From contig NZ_JALDUI010000002.1 in assembly GCF_023115445.1 (NCBI RefSeq), positions 62,001 through 126,000 on the forward strand: DNA of 64,000 nucleotides, read 5' to 3'. This DNA is from Streptococcus sp. oral taxon 431. Its GTDB lineage: Bacteria; Bacillota; Bacilli; Lactobacillales; Streptococcaceae. The notes beneath the pieces were generated by a model. It worked only from the letters and a program-made list of their open reading frames with translations, was not told where the DNA came from and did not search any database. Made by a program: the position numbers and the translations under genes. Below are positions 42,146-52,459 of the stretch, one piece after another. The stretch's first letter is position 1. Each line of letters opens with the position of its first letter.

Positions 42146-42174
42146 TTGCTTTCATTTGCCTCTTTTGATACACT
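42146..42174 (+). promoter_or_regulatory. rlmA promoter, predicted leaderless start
   Basis: TTGCTT (42146-42151), 17-bp spacer and TACACT (42169-42174) with TGA extension. Only 6 nt separate the -10 from the ATG at 42181, and no Shine-Dalgarno sequence is present. Confidence 0.7.
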
Positions 42175-42180
42175 TAAACT

Positions 42181-43029
42181 ATGAATACAAACCTCAAACC
42201 TAAACTCCAGCGTTTTGCTTCTGCTAGCGCTTTTGCCTGTCCCGTCTGCCATGAAAACCTGATCTTGGTAGAGTCTAGTCTCAAGTGTAGCAACCGCCAT
42301 TCTTTTGACCTAGCAAAATTCGGATATGTCAATCTAGCCCCTCAAATCAAGCAATCCGCCAACTACGACAAGGAAAACTTTCAAAACCGCCAGCAAATCC
42401 TAGAAGCTGGATTTTATCAGGCTATTCTAGATGCCTTATCAACCATGATTTCTAGCTTAGAAACGAGTCAAACAGTCTTGGATATCGGCTGTGGCGAAGG
42501 TTTCTACTCTCGCAAACTCCAAGAACTGCACCCCGACAAGACCTTCTACGCCTTTGATATTTCAAAAGATTCGGTCCAAATCGCTGCTAAAAGTGAAACC
42601 AACTGGGCAGTCAACTGGTTTGTTGGTGACCTGGCTCGCCTTCCTATAAAAGACGCCAGCATGGATATCCTACTTGATATCTTCTCACCTGCCAACTACG
42701 GAGAATTCCGACGAGTCTTATCAAAGGACGGCATCTTAATCAAGGTCATTCCTACTGAAAACCACCTCAAGGAAATCCGTCAAATGGTACAGGACCAGCT
42801 GACAAAGAAGGATTATTCAAACCAAGATATCAAAAAACACTTCCAAGAACACTTCAGCATCCAATCTAGTCAGATAGCTTCTCTGACCAAGTCTATCACA
42901 GCAGAGCAAAGGCAAGCCTTACTCAGCATGACACCCCTACTCTTTCACGTTAACCAAAGCAAGATTGATTGGAGCCAACTGACAGAGATTACTATCGAAG
43001 CAGAGATTCTAGTTGGGAAAGCACTGTAA
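42181..43029 (+). CDS. rlmA: 23S rRNA (guanine-N1) methyltransferase RlmA
   Basis: A 282-residue SAM-dependent enzyme. An N-terminal zinc finger (FACPVCHENL, then LKCSNRHSFDL, about residues 18-42) is followed by a class I methyltransferase domain with motif I VLDIGCGEGFYS (about 99-110) and DIFSPANYGEF. Gram-positive members (RlmA-II) methylate G748 of 23S rRNA, which affects the binding of telithromycin and related drugs. The ATG has no ribosome binding site and sits at the predicted +1. Confidence 0.9.
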   Translation: MNTNLKPKLQRFASASAFACPVCHENLILVESSLKCSNRHSFDLAKFGYVNLAPQIKQSANYDKENFQNRQQILEAGFYQAILDALSTMISSLETSQTVLDIGCGEGFYSRKLQELHPDKTFYAFDISKDSVQIAAKSETNWAVNWFVGDLARLPIKDASMDILLDIFSPANYGEFRRVLSKDGILIKVIPTENHLKEIRQMVQDQLTKKDYSNQDIKKHFQEHFSIQSSQIASLTKSITAEQRQALLSMTPLLFHVNQSKIDWSQLTEITIEAEILVGKAL

Positions 43030-43050
43030 ATAAATTTTTGAAATAATACA

Positions 43051-43081
43051 AAACCCGCACCTCTTCTTGAGATGCGGGTTT
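43051..43081 (+). terminator. rlmA terminator
   Basis: AAACCCGCA and TGCGGGTTT form the stem, with inner pairing of CTC with GAG, followed by T residues. Confidence 0.8.
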
Positions 43082-43137
43082 AAATCGCGATTTTTCACTG
43101 TCTTTCCGAAAAGTATAAAAAATTTTGACCTCTCCAT

Positions 43138-43344
43138 TTATTTTCGATTTGAAATGACAAATTTATCAATAAATAGCAAGTGATATAAGGCAAGTGATGC
43201 CCCATAACAACATCCATGAAAAGAGATTTCTTGATGAGTCAGTGGAAACGAAGAACTATTACCCGTATAAAGGCATGACCAAATTACAAGAAGAATCCAA
43301 AATAAATCAGTCCATTTATATTTTGAAAAATATTTTTTCCACAT
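43138..43344 (-). CDS. Small membrane protein, unknown
   Basis: A 68-residue protein with two predicted membrane segments (TDLFWILLVIWSCLYTG and YGASLALYHLLFIDKFVI) and several cysteines. GAGGGTG precedes the ATG, and TTATAAT sits about 35 bp upstream, so expression is plausible. No family is recognised. The following gap to 43555 shows no gene. Confidence 0.55.
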   Translation of the reverse strand: MWKKYFSKYKWTDLFWILLVIWSCLYTGNSSSFPLTHQEISFHGCCYGASLALYHLLFIDKFVISNRK

Positions 43345-43554
43345 AAAAACACCCTCTTTCTTTATTACAATACTATTATAATACTGTATGTAAACGAATA
43401 CAAGAAATTTGAGGTAGCATCTAAGAAGAACCTCAGGTTTAAAGGTAGTAAAACCAGCCTTCTTAGTGTTCTCTAGGTCTAATTTTTAAGACTAAAAATT
43501 ATTAACAAATTATTTTTTCTTTTGAGACCAGTCAACCTCAAGTCCATAACATTC

Positions 43555-43589
43555 AAAAAAAGCGAATTTCATTTGAAACTCGCTTTTTT
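43555..43589. terminator. malP terminator
   Basis: AAAAAAGCGA and TCGCTTTTTT form an outer stem with inner pairing of TTTC with GAAA; T-runs on both strands. It ends the malQP transcript, 35 bp after the malP stop. Confidence 0.8.
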
Positions 43590-43623
43590 GCTAGATAGTG
43601 TAATAACTATTAAATTGTATATC

Positions 43624-45882
43624 TTAGTTCAAGTGCCAGATATCTTCGTTGTACTGAGCGATTGTACGGTCAGATGAGAAGAATCCTGCTTTGGCAATGT
43701 TGACGATCACTTTATCCAACCATGCGTCACGGTTTTCGTAGTCAGCAAGCATTTGCTCTTTCACTTTGATGTAGTCTTCCAAATCAAGAAGAGTCATGAA
43801 CCAGTCTTTGTTAATTAATTCGTTATAAAGACGTTCCAAGCGTTCAATCTTACCAACTGCAAGAACAGCGTCGCTCACGATAAAGTCAACCAATGGTTTG
43901 ATAGTTTCACGAGCATAGAATTCGCTTGATTTGTAAGCTGATTTTGCGTAAAGATCGATAACAGTTTCTGAATCTTCACCAAAGATGTAGATGTTTTCGT
44001 CTCCAACCAACTCAGCGATTTCCACGTTAGCACCGTCCATAGTACCAAGAGTCAAAGCTCCGTTCAACATGAATTTCATGTTACCAGTACCTGAAGCTTC
44101 TTTAGAAGCAAGTGAAATTTGTTCTGAGATATCACATGCTGGGATAAGGAAGCTTGCTGCAGTAACGTTGTAGTTTTCAACCATAACTACTTGCAAGTGT
44201 GGAGCTACTGCTGGATCGTTAGCAATCACTTCTGACATGCAAAGGATCAAGTGGATGATATCTTGAGCGATTGTATAGGCTGGAGCTGCTTTACCACCAA
44301 AGAAGACTGTGATTGGACGAGCAGGGATATTACCAGCTTTGATATCAAGGTATTTGTGAATCACGTACAAAGCGTTCATTTGTTGGCGTTTGTACTCGTG
44401 AAGACGTTTGATTTGGATATCAAAGATAGAGTTTGGATTGATTTCTACACCTTGGTGTTCTTTCAAGTGACGAGCCAATTTACGTTTGTTGTGAGATTTG
44501 ATGCTTTCCAATTTTTCTTTGACAGCTGCTTTATCTTCATAAGACAAGAGTTTTTCAAGCTCATCTGCTTCATGGTGCCAACCATCTCCAAGAATCTCAT
44601 CCAAGTAGTGAGACAATCTTGGGTTAGCATGCATGAGCCAACGACGGAAAGTAATACCGTTTGTTTTGTTGTTGAATTTTTCTGGGTAAAGGTCATAGAA
44701 GGCTTTCAACTCAGAATTTTTCAAGATTTCAGTATGAAGTGCCGCTACCCCGTTAACACTGTATCCGTAGTGGATATCCATGTGAGCCATGTGAACACGT
44801 CCGCTCTCATCGATAATTTGAACAGCTGGGTCTTTGTATTCTGCTTTAACTCGACGGTCCAATTCTTTGATGATTGGTACCAAGTGAGGAACCACTTCTT
44901 CCAAGAATTCAAGAGGCCATTTTTCAAGGGCTTCAGCAAGGATTGTGTGGTTTGTGTAAGCAGTCATGCTACGAACGATAGAAATTGCTTCATCAAGTTC
45001 GATACCACGTTCAGTCAAAAGACGGATCAATTCAGGAATCACCATTGATGGGTGAGTATCGTTGATTTGTACAACTGCGTAGTCAGCAAGGTCATGCAAG
45101 TTGCTTCCTTTTTCGATTGCTTCATCGATGATCAATTGTGCACCGTTTGAAACCATGAAGTATTGTTGGAAGATACGGAGCAATTCACCTTGTTTGTCGC
45201 TATCGTCTGGGTAAAGGAAAAGAGTCAAGTTGTGAGCGATATCTGTCTTGTCAAAGTCGATACCATCTTGGATGATTGAAGAATCAACTGAATCCAAGTC
45301 AAACAAACGCAAACGGTTTTTAGTAGCAGTTTTGTAACCAGGTACATCGATATCGTAAAGAGTAGATGTCAATGTAAAGTGTGCAAATGGCACTTGGTAG
45401 CTACGGCTTGAGCGAACCAACCAGTTTTGGTCAGTCAACCAAGCGTTAGGAATTGTTTCTTGTTGGTTGTTTTTAAGCACTTGTTGGAAAAGACCGTAGT
45501 GGTAGTTAAGACCAACACCGTCACCATTCAAACCAAGTGTAGCGATTGAGTCGATAAAGCAGGCTGCCAAACGTCCCAAACCACCATTACCAAGTGATGG
45601 TTCCAATTCTACTTCTTCGATTTCGATCAACTCTTTACCTGCGTCAGCAAGTTCTTTTTTAACTTCGTCATAAAGACCAAGGTTAATCAAGTTGTTAGAC
45701 AAGAGTTTACCAATCAAGAACTCAGCTGAGATGTAGTAAACTTTTTTCTTACCAGTGTTGACTGGTTTTTGGCTACTAGCAAGTTTGCTGTAGTTAAGAA
45801 GAGCAAGATAAAGCTCTTCGTTGCTGCATTCTGCGATAGATTTATTGTAACGATTTTGTACAAATTCTTTTAATGGTAACAT
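43624..45882 (-). CDS. malP: Maltodextrin phosphorylase
   Basis: A 752-residue glycogen/maltodextrin phosphorylase that releases glucose 1-phosphate from alpha-1,4-glucans using a pyridoxal-phosphate cofactor. The PLP-lysine region is [28 protein letters not shown], quoted here as [14 protein letters not shown] and [12 protein letters not shown] (about residues 585-612). Phosphate-site residues occur around [20 protein letters not shown]-type spacing follows a weak RBS. It is 22 bp downstream of malQ and probably co-transcribed from the MalR-controlled malQ promoter. Confidence 0.96.
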   Translation of the reverse strand: MLPLKEFVQNRYNKSIAECSNEELYLALLNYSKLASSQKPVNTGKKKVYYISAEFLIGKLLSNNLINLGLYDEVKKELADAGKELIEIEEVELEPSLGNGGLGRLAACFIDSIATLGLNGDGVGLNYHYGLFQQVLKNNQQETIPNAWLTDQNWLVRSSRSYQVPFAHFTLTSTLYDIDVPGYKTATKNRLRLFDLDSVDSSIIQDGIDFDKTDIAHNLTLFLYPDDSDKQGELLRIFQQYFMVSNGAQLIIDEAIEKGSNLHDLADYAVVQINDTHPSMVIPELIRLLTERGIELDEAISIVRSMTAYTNHTILAEALEKWPLEFLEEVVPHLVPIIKELDRRVKAEYKDPAVQIIDESGRVHMAHMDIHYGYSVNGVAALHTEILKNSELKAFYDLYPEKFNNKTNGITFRRWLMHANPRLSHYLDEILGDGWHHEADELEKLLSYEDKAAVKEKLESIKSHNKRKLARHLKEHQGVEINPNSIFDIQIKRLHEYKRQQMNALYVIHKYLDIKAGNIPARPITVFFGGKAAPAYTIAQDIIHLILCMSEVIANDPAVAPHLQVVMVENYNVTAASFLIPACDISEQISLASKEASGTGNMKFMLNGALTLGTMDGANVEIAELVGDENIYIFGEDSETVIDLYAKSAYKSSEFYARETIKPLVDFIVSDAVLAVGKIERLERLYNELINKDWFMTLLDLEDYIKVKEQMLADYENRDAWLDKVIVNIAKAGFFSSDRTIAQYNEDIWHLN

Positions 45883-45904
45883 TTTTGTGTCTCCTGATAA
45901 TGTC

Positions 45905-47422
45905 TTATTTCTTTAATTCTACCAAATTTTCATTGATACGGCGATAAATTGTAGTCAAGTCAAGCAAAGTTTCTTCGACAGCAGGAGTCAATTGTTCCTC
46001 TGTCATACGCCATGACCAGTTTCCACCAAGAGTAGATGGGAAGTTCATACGAGCTGAACCATCCAACTCTAGCAAATCTTGCATAGTGGCAATCGTCATG
46101 AAACTTACTGATGCGAAAGCTGTACGAAGCATAGCATGCACCACTGTTTCGTACTCTTTACGGTTTGTGTAGCGAGCCATATACTCACGAGTTGGATCAT
46201 CAATCTCATCACGGTACCAACCAAGAACAGTGTTGTTATCGTGTGTTCCTGTATACATAACTGAGTTTGCTGGTGCCAAGTGTGGGCTGTCGATACTTTC
46301 GTGTTCTGGATTGAAAGCAAATTGAAGGACTTTCATTCCTGGGAATCCAGTGCGCTCACGAAGCTCGATGACTTCATCAGTCATGAATCCAAGGTCTTCT
46401 GCGATGATGTTCAAGTCACCAAGTTCTTCTTTAACAGCTGCAAAGAGTTTGTAATCAGGTCCTTTCACCCATTTACCAGGTGCCGCTGTTTCAGAACCCG
46501 CAGGAATTTCCCAGTAAGACTCAAATCCACGGAAGTGGTCGATACGCACGATGTCGTAAATCTTAAAGCTTTCACGCAAGCGTTCAATCCACCATTTATA
46601 ACCATCGCGATCCATTGCTTCCCAGTCATAGATTGGATTCCCCCAAAGCTGACCTGTCTCAGAAAACTCATCTGGTGGGCATCCTGCAATGCAAGTTGCT
46701 TTTCCGTTTTCATCAGTTTTAAAGAGGTGTGGATTTGCCCACATATCGCTTGAATCTTCAGCAACATAGATTGGCATATCCCCTACAATCTCGATGTGGT
46801 TTTCGTTAGCGTATGCTTTCAATTTCAACCATTGTTGGAAGAAGAGATATTGGGTTACTCGGTGGAAAACAAGTTTGTCTGCCAATTGTTCACGGTAGCT
46901 TTCAAGAGTTGAAACTTTGCGAGCACGAGCATCAGCATCTGGCCATTCAGTCCAAGCAAGGTTGTCAAAATGCTCTTTGATCGCCATATACTCAGCAAAG
47001 AGTTCAAGCCATGATTGGTTCTCTTGAGCAAATTTTTCAAAATCTTTGACATCTCCAACTTCAAGGAAACGTTTAACTGCTTTTTCTAGAAGCGGACGAC
47101 GTGCGTAATAAATCTTAGCATAATCAACTTCAGTTGGGTTGCTACCGAAGTCTACTCCCTCAAGATCACTTGCTTCTAACAAGCCTTGCTCTACCAAAAC
47201 ATCAAGATCGATAAAATGAGTATTTCCAGCAAAGGCTGAGAAAGATTGATAAGGAGAATCTCCGTAGCTTGTTGTTCCTAATGGAAGGATTTGCCAGTAA
47301 CGTTGTTTAGTACGAACCAAGAAGTCAACGAAATCATAGGCGCTTTGACCAAATGATCCGATTCCGTAAGCCCCTGGAAGTGATGAGATGTGCATCAACA
47401 CACCACTTTGACGTTTTTTCAT
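45905..47422 (-). CDS. malQ: 4-alpha-glucanotransferase (amylomaltase)
   Basis: A 505-residue GH77 enzyme that transfers maltosyl units between maltodextrins and feeds longer chains to MalP. Conserved GH77 features are [23 protein letters not shown] (in two parts, about residues 41-63), [27 protein letters not shown] (nucleophile Asp) and [12 protein letters not shown] (acid/base Glu), with [12 protein letters not shown] near the end. It is the first gene of malQP. Its start codon lies about 40 bp from a 30-bp palindromic operator. Confidence 0.96.
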   Translation of the reverse strand: MKKRQSGVLMHISSLPGAYGIGSFGQSAYDFVDFLVRTKQRYWQILPLGTTSYGDSPYQSFSAFAGNTHFIDLDVLVEQGLLEASDLEGVDFGSNPTEVDYAKIYYARRPLLEKAVKRFLEVGDVKDFEKFAQENQSWLELFAEYMAIKEHFDNLAWTEWPDADARARKVSTLESYREQLADKLVFHRVTQYLFFQQWLKLKAYANENHIEIVGDMPIYVAEDSSDMWANPHLFKTDENGKATCIAGCPPDEFSETGQLWGNPIYDWEAMDRDGYKWWIERLRESFKIYDIVRIDHFRGFESYWEIPAGSETAAPGKWVKGPDYKLFAAVKEELGDLNIIAEDLGFMTDEVIELRERTGFPGMKVLQFAFNPEHESIDSPHLAPANSVMYTGTHDNNTVLGWYRDEIDDPTREYMARYTNRKEYETVVHAMLRTAFASVSFMTIATMQDLLELDGSARMNFPSTLGGNWSWRMTEEQLTPAVEETLLDLTTIYRRINENLVELKK

Positions 47423-47460
47423 AATAGCACCTCAAGTGTTTGTAGTTAAATATTTCATTT

Positions 47461-47490
47461 TTACTTGGCGCAAACGTTTGCGCCAAGTAA
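47461..47490. promoter_or_regulatory. 30-bp perfect palindrome: malQP operator
   Basis: Half-site TTACTTGGCGCAAAC is followed immediately by its exact complement. The centre, GCAAACGTTTGC, matches the MalR/LacI-family operator core. It lies directly after the malQ -10 (TATACT, 47491-47496, minus strand; -35 TTGCAT 47514-47519, 17-bp spacer), where a bound repressor would block initiation. Confidence 0.88.
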
Positions 47491-47735
47491 AGTATAACCC
47501 ATTTCAAAAAGAAATGCAAGCGTTTCAACAAAAAACTTTTCAATTTATTTACTTTATAGCTTTTTTAAAAAACTATATTCTTATTTTTTCACCTCTACAA
47601 AAACATCTACAAACTATGCAAACGTTTCCCTTAAATTATTCTTGAATTGAAATTTATATGATTTCATCCTTTCCTTCCTATTATATAACCAATTTTAGAG
47701 ATTAACCAGTTACAAGCTTTTTAAATTTTTTTCAA

Positions 47736-47800
47736 AAAACGCTTGCAACCGTTTTCTGTTTGTGCTATACTAAGTTCATAAGAGAAAACGTTTGCGTTTC
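47736..47800 (+). promoter_or_regulatory. malX promoter with two MalR-type sites
   Basis: TTGCAA (47743-47748), 17-bp spacer and TATACT (47766-47771) with TG extension. One operator-like site, AAAACGCTTGCAACCGTTTT (47736-47755), overlaps the -35. A second, GAAAACGTTTGCGTTTC (47784-47800), lies at the transcription start. AGGAGG precedes malX. Confidence 0.8.
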
Positions 47801-47840
47801 CTTGAAATCAAAATTTGTTATTCTTTAGGAGGAATACACT

Positions 47841-49109
47841 ATGTCAACTAAATTCATGAAGAGCGCAGCTGTACTTGGTACTGCTACTCTTGCTAGCTTA
47901 CTTTTAGTAGCTTGTGGAAGCAAAACTGCTGATAAAACTGCTGACTCTGGTTCATCAGAAGCGAAAGAAATCACTTTCTACGTTGAAGATCAATATAAAG
48001 CTTTTGCAGAATCAGCTGCCAAAGCTTACGAAAAAGAAGCTGGTGTAAAAGTTACTATTAAAACAGGGGACCAATTAGGTGGACTTGACAATCTTTCACT
48101 TGATAACCAATCAGGTAAAGCTGCTGACGTCATGATGGCACCATACGACCGCGTAGGTAGCCTTGGTACTGACGGACAACTTTCAGAAGTAACTTTGAGT
48201 GACGGTGCTAAAACAGACGATACTACTAAGTCTCTTGTAACTGTTGGTGGTAAAGTTTATGGGGCTCCAGCCGTTATCGAGTCACTTGTTATGTACTATA
48301 ACAAAGACTTAGTGAAAGAAGCTCCTAAGACATTTGCTGACTTGGAAGAACTTGCTAAAGATAGCAAATATGCCTTCGCTGGTGAAGACGGAAAAACTAC
48401 TGCTTTCCTAGCTGACTGGACTAACTTCTACTACGCATATGGACTTCTTGCTGGTAATGGTGCCTACGTGTTTGGACAAAACGGTAAAGACCCTAAAGAT
48501 ATTGGTCTTGCTAACGATGGTGCTATTGCAGGTATCAACTACGCTAAAACTTGGTATGACAAATGGCCTAAAGGTATGCAAGATACTGAAGGTGCTGGAA
48601 ACTTGATCCAAACTCAATTCCAAGAAGGTAAAACAGCTGCTATCATTGATGGACCTTGGAAAGCTCAAGCATTCAAAGATGCTAAAGTAAACTACGGTGT
48701 TGCAACTATCCCAACTCTTCCAAACGGTAAAAACTACGCAGCCTTTGGTGGTGGTAAAGCTTGGATCATCCCATCAAGCACTAAGAACCTTGAAGGAGCT
48801 CAAAAATTCGTAGACTTCCTTGTTTCAACTGACCAACAAAAAGCATTCTACGATGCAACAAACGAAATCCCAGCTAACACTGAAGCTCGTACTTACGCTG
48901 AAGGTAAAAATGATGAGTTGACTACTGCTGTTATCAAACAGTTCAAGAACGCTCAACCAATGCCAAACATCTCTCAAATGTCAACAGTTTGGGACCCAGC
49001 TAAAACAATGCTCTTTGACGCTGTAAGCGGTAAGAAAGATGCTAAAACAGCTGCAAATGATGCTGTAACATTGATCAAAGAAACAATCCAACAAAAATTT
49101 GGTAACTAA
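47841..49109 (+). CDS. malX: Maltodextrin-binding lipoprotein MalX
   Basis: A 422-residue ABC-transporter substrate-binding lipoprotein. The signal peptide ends in the lipobox LLLVAC (Cys about residue 25). The solute-binding fold follows (DVMMAPYDRVGSLG, AAIIDGPWKAQAF, GGGKAWIIPSSTKN), typical of maltose/maltodextrin-binding proteins of family 1. It captures extracellular maltodextrins for MalC-MalD. It is the first gene of malXCD, expressed from a MalR-controlled promoter, and is followed by a hairpin that should favour malX over malCD. Confidence 0.96.
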   Translation: MSTKFMKSAAVLGTATLASLLLVACGSKTADKTADSGSSEAKEITFYVEDQYKAFAESAAKAYEKEAGVKVTIKTGDQLGGLDNLSLDNQSGKAADVMMAPYDRVGSLGTDGQLSEVTLSDGAKTDDTTKSLVTVGGKVYGAPAVIESLVMYYNKDLVKEAPKTFADLEELAKDSKYAFAGEDGKTTAFLADWTNFYYAYGLLAGNGAYVFGQNGKDPKDIGLANDGAIAGINYAKTWYDKWPKGMQDTEGAGNLIQTQFQEGKTAAIIDGPWKAQAFKDAKVNYGVATIPTLPNGKNYAAFGGGKAWIIPSSTKNLEGAQKFVDFLVSTDQQKAFYDATNEIPANTEARTYAEGKNDELTTAVIKQFKNAQPMPNISQMSTVWDPAKTMLFDAVSGKKDAKTAANDAVTLIKETIQQKFGN

Positions 49110-49118
49110 TTGATTGAT

Positions 49119-49155
49119 TCAAGGGGGATTTAAAACTTATCCCCCTTGATTTTTA
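49119..49155 (+). terminator. Attenuating hairpin between malX and malC
   Basis: TCAAGGGGGAT and ATCCCCCTTGA form an 11-bp stem with a loop of about 9 nt, followed by TTTTTAG. Transcripts ending here would carry malX only. It explains the usual excess of binding protein over permease. Confidence 0.75.
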
Positions 49156-49205
49156 GATATTAACAGAACTCAGCTTGACGTTCACATCTTATGAAAGGAG
49201 CACTC

Positions 49206-50495
49206 ATGGAACAACAACCAAGAAAAGCAGCCTTGCTTTCATTGATTCCTGGGTTGGGGCAAATCTATAACAAACAAAAAGCCAAAGGTTTTATCTTCCT
49301 TGCTGTAACATTAGCTTTTGTCCTCTATTTTATAGTACTTGCAGCACCTGAATTGAGCAACTTGATCACACTCGGTGAAAAACCTGGCCGTGACAACTCT
49401 CTCTTTATGTTGATTCGTGGTGCATTTCACTCTATTTTTGTAATTGTTTATCTAGCATTTTATATTCTCAATATTAAAGATGCTCATACCATTGCAAAAC
49501 GTATCAATAATGGCATTCCTGTCCCATTGACACTTAAGGATATGATTAAAGGTATCTATGAAAATGGATTCCCATACTTGCTCATTATCCCATCTTACGT
49601 TGCCATGACATTTGCCATCATCTTCCCAGTTATTGTAACCTTGATGATTGCCTTTACTAACTATGATTTCCAACATCTACCACCAAATAAACTCTTGGAC
49701 TGGGTTGGATTGACCAACTTCACAAATATCTGGAGCTTGAGTACCTTCCGTTCAGCCTTTGGCGCCGTTCTTTCTTGGACTATTATCTGGGCTTTGTCTG
49801 CATCAACTTTACAGATTGTAATCGGTATCTTCACAGCTATTATTGCTAACCAACCATTCATCAAAGGGAAACGTATCTTTGGTGTTATCTTCCTTCTGCC
49901 TTGGGCAGTTCCAGCCTTCATCACTATCTTGACATTCTCAAACATGTTTAACGATAGTGTTGGTGCTATCAATACTCAAGTTTTGCCACTTTTTGCTAAA
50001 GTTCTTCCATTCCTCGACGGGGCACTCATCCCTTGGAAAACAGACCCTACTTGGACTAAGGTTGCCTTGATTATGATGCAAGGTTGGCTTGGATTCCCTT
50101 ATATCTATGTCCTTACTCTCGGTATCCTACAGTCTATTCCAAACGACTTGTATGAAGCAGCTTATATCGACGGTGCAAACGCTTGGCAAAAATTCCGCAA
50201 CATCACTTTCCCAATGATCTTGGCTGTTGCGGCACCTACTTTGATTAGCCAATACACCTTCAACTTCAACAACTTCTCTATCATGTACCTCTTCAATGGT
50301 GGTGGTCCTGGTAGTGTCGGTGGTGGAGCTGGTTCAACCGATATCTTGATCTCATGGATTTACCGTTTGACAACAGGTACTGCTCCACAATACTCTATGG
50401 CTGCTGCCGTTACCTTGATTATTTCAATCATTGTCATCTCTATTTCTATGATTGCCTTCAAGAAACTACACGCATTTGATATGGAGGACGTCTAA
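49206..50495 (+). CDS. malC: Maltodextrin ABC transporter permease MalC
   Basis: A 429-residue MalF-type permease. An N-terminal extra domain with [20 protein letters not shown] and two helices precedes the six-helix core. The EAA loop reads [20 protein letters not shown], the contact to the ATPase MsmK. The ATG at 49206 has AAAGGAG 5 nt upstream and is preferred to the one at 49191. It forms the membrane channel with MalD. No dedicated ATPase gene lies here, as is usual in streptococci. Confidence 0.94.
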   Translation: MEQQPRKAALLSLIPGLGQIYNKQKAKGFIFLAVTLAFVLYFIVLAAPELSNLITLGEKPGRDNSLFMLIRGAFHSIFVIVYLAFYILNIKDAHTIAKRINNGIPVPLTLKDMIKGIYENGFPYLLIIPSYVAMTFAIIFPVIVTLMIAFTNYDFQHLPPNKLLDWVGLTNFTNIWSLSTFRSAFGAVLSWTIIWALSASTLQIVIGIFTAIIANQPFIKGKRIFGVIFLLPWAVPAFITILTFSNMFNDSVGAINTQVLPLFAKVLPFLDGALIPWKTDPTWTKVALIMMQGWLGFPYIYVLTLGILQSIPNDLYEAAYIDGANAWQKFRNITFPMILAVAAPTLISQYTFNFNNFSIMYLFNGGGPGSVGGGAGSTDILISWIYRLTTGTAPQYSMAAAVTLIISIIVISISMIAFKKLHAFDMEDV

Positions 50496-50496
50496 G

Positions 50497-51339
50497 ATGA
50501 ATAACTCAATCAAACTAAAACGTAGACTGACTCAAACCCTCACTTACCTCTACTTGATCGGACTTTCAATCGTCATTATCTATCCTCTTTTAATCACGAT
50601 TATGTCTGCCTTCAAGGCTGGTAACGTTGTGGCCTTTAAACTCGACAGCAATGTCAACTTTAGTCTTGATAACTTCAAAGGGCTCTTTACAGAAACCTTG
50701 TACGGGACATGGTACCTTAATACTTTGATCATCGCTTTGATCACTATGGTCGTTCAGACAAGTATTATCGTGCTTGCTGGTTATGCCTACAGCCGTTACA
50801 ATTTCTTGGCTCGTAAACAAAGTTTGGTCTTCTTCTTGATTATCCAAATGGTGCCAACAATGGCCGCTTTGACTGCCTTCTTCGTTATGGCCCTTATGTT
50901 GAATGCCCTTAACCATAGCTGGTTCCTCATCTTCCTATATGTCGGTGGTGGTATCCCTATGAATGCTTGGTTGATGAAAGGTTACTTTGACACCGTGCCA
51001 ATGTCTCTCGATGAATCTGCAAAACTGGATGGTGCAGGACACTTCCGCCGCTTCTGGCAAATCGTTCTCCCTCTCGTTCGCCCAATGGTTGCGGTACAAG
51101 CACTCTGGGCCTTCATGGGACCTTTCGGAGACTACATCCTCTCTAGTTTCTTGCTTCGTGAGAAAGAATACTTTACAGTTGCCGTTGGTCTCCAAACCTT
51201 CGTCAACAATGCGAAGAACTTGAAGATTGCCTACTTCTCAGCAGGTGCTATCCTCATCGCTCTTCCAATCTGTACACTCTTCTTCTTCTTACAAAAGAAC
51301 TTCGTTTCAGGACTTACAAGCGGTGGCGACAAGGGGTAA
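50497..51339 (+). CDS. malD: Maltodextrin ABC transporter permease MalD
   Basis: A 280-residue MalG-type permease starting [20 protein letters not shown], with six transmembrane helices and the EAA-type loop [20 protein letters not shown]. The start is ATG 50497, one base after the malC stop, with GGAGG inside the end of malC. The longer frame from 50452 lies within malC. It pairs with MalC; energy probably comes from the shared ATPase MsmK encoded elsewhere. Confidence 0.95.
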   Translation: MNNSIKLKRRLTQTLTYLYLIGLSIVIIYPLLITIMSAFKAGNVVAFKLDSNVNFSLDNFKGLFTETLYGTWYLNTLIIALITMVVQTSIIVLAGYAYSRYNFLARKQSLVFFLIIQMVPTMAALTAFFVMALMLNALNHSWFLIFLYVGGGIPMNAWLMKGYFDTVPMSLDESAKLDGAGHFRRFWQIVLPLVRPMVAVQALWAFMGPFGDYILSSFLLREKEYFTVAVGLQTFVNNAKNLKIAYFSAGAILIALPICTLFFFLQKNFVSGLTSGGDKG

Positions 51340-51368
51340 TATACCCCCGCCACCCTTTTTCATTGTTA

Positions 51369-51473
51369 ATACTCTTCTAAAATCAAATTCAAACCGCGTC
51401 AACGTCGCCTTGCCGTACTCAAGTACAGCCTTTGGCTAGTTTTCTAGTTTGCTCTTTGATTTTCATTGAGTAT
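51369..51473. repeat. RUP-like intergenic repeat
   Basis: A 105-bp element with imperfect inverted ends: ATACTCTTCTAAAATCAAA on the left, and the right end reads (complement) ATACTCAATGAAAATCAAAG, both beginning at TA. This matches what I recall of RUP, a mobile repeat thought to be moved by IS630-Spn1 transposase. It lies in the malD-malA gap, which otherwise shows only the malA promoter zone. Confidence 0.7.
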
Positions 51474-51649
51474 AAACTAATGCTGATATAGTCTGATGAG
51501 AAACAAGAGATTATTAAGAATCTCCTCATTGTTAGTTGATAAATTTTATTAATAATCTACTTTCAACAAGGATTCGTCTCCCCTGCTTGAAATAAAACAC
51601 ATTTCTCTATATAATACTCGTATAGAAAAATGCCTATAGAAAGAGATTT

Positions 51650-52450
51650 ATGTTATCATATCCATTTTCTTATTTTAATAGTACCTGGGGATTCCGTAAG
51701 CCCCTATCTCAACGTTTTGGTCTCAACTGGTTTCAACTGATTTTTACCAGCATTTTCCTGATCAGCTTGTCTATGGTCCCTATTGCCATCCAAAACAGTT
51801 CTCAGGAAACTTATCCTTTAGAAACTTTCATCGATGATGTCTACACTCCTTTGACGGATAGTGTAGTTCAGGATTTGGCTGCCAATGCTAAGATTGTAGA
51901 TGGTAAGTTGAGCTATACGGGTTCAACCCCTCATCAAGCTTCTGTTCAAATCGGAGACGCTTCTAGTTCAGACTTTCCTGAGGAATTACTTCTTAACTTT
52001 GAACCTGAGCAACTCGTCATCAGTAAGCAAGGAAAAGAATTGACTAGCATTCGCTATCATGCGATCACGACTGAGAGCTTCCAAAGCAAGGAAAGCTTAA
52101 CACAAGCCATTTCTAAAGACTGGTATCAACAGAATCGCGTCTATATTAGTCTCTTTCTTGTGCTAGGTTCTAGCTTCCTCTTTGGACTTAATTTTTTTAT
52201 TGTTGCTTTAGGTGCTAGCCTCTTGCTCTACTTCACGAAAAAATCACGTCTCTTTTCATTTAAAACTTATAAAGAGTGCTATCATTTCATTTTGAACTGT
52301 TTAGGATTACCAACCTTACTTGCCATGATTCTCGGTCTCCTAGGCCAAAATATGGCAACTTTAATTACTGTTCAAAACATTTTATTTGTTCTATACCTGG
52401 TCACTATCTTTTACAAAACGCATTTCCGTGATCCAGACTACCATAAGTAG
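51650..52450 (+). CDS. malA: Maltose operon membrane protein MalA (DUF1189)
   Basis: A 266-residue membrane protein. One N-terminal helix ([20 protein letters not shown]), an extracellular domain (about residues 45-160), then a cluster of helices ([29 protein letters not shown], further C-terminal ones) match the DUF1189/MalA family. Function is not established; it may modulate maltodextrin uptake. It is the first gene of malAR, 9 bp upstream of malR. AGAAAGAGA precedes the ATG. Confidence 0.88.
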   Translation: MLSYPFSYFNSTWGFRKPLSQRFGLNWFQLIFTSIFLISLSMVPIAIQNSSQETYPLETFIDDVYTPLTDSVVQDLAANAKIVDGKLSYTGSTPHQASVQIGDASSSDFPEELLLNFEPEQLVISKQGKELTSIRYHAITTESFQSKESLTQAISKDWYQQNRVYISLFLVLGSSFLFGLNFFIVALGASLLLYFTKKSRLFSFKTYKECYHFILNCLGLPTLLAMILGLLGQNMATLITVQNILFVLYLVTIFYKTHFRDPDYHK

Positions 52451-52459
52451 GAGATTATT

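Noticed and set aside
44251..45048. Long plus-strand ORF (265 codons) antisense to malP
   Set aside because: Shadow frame of malP caused by its codon usage. It has no RBS and no recognisable protein.
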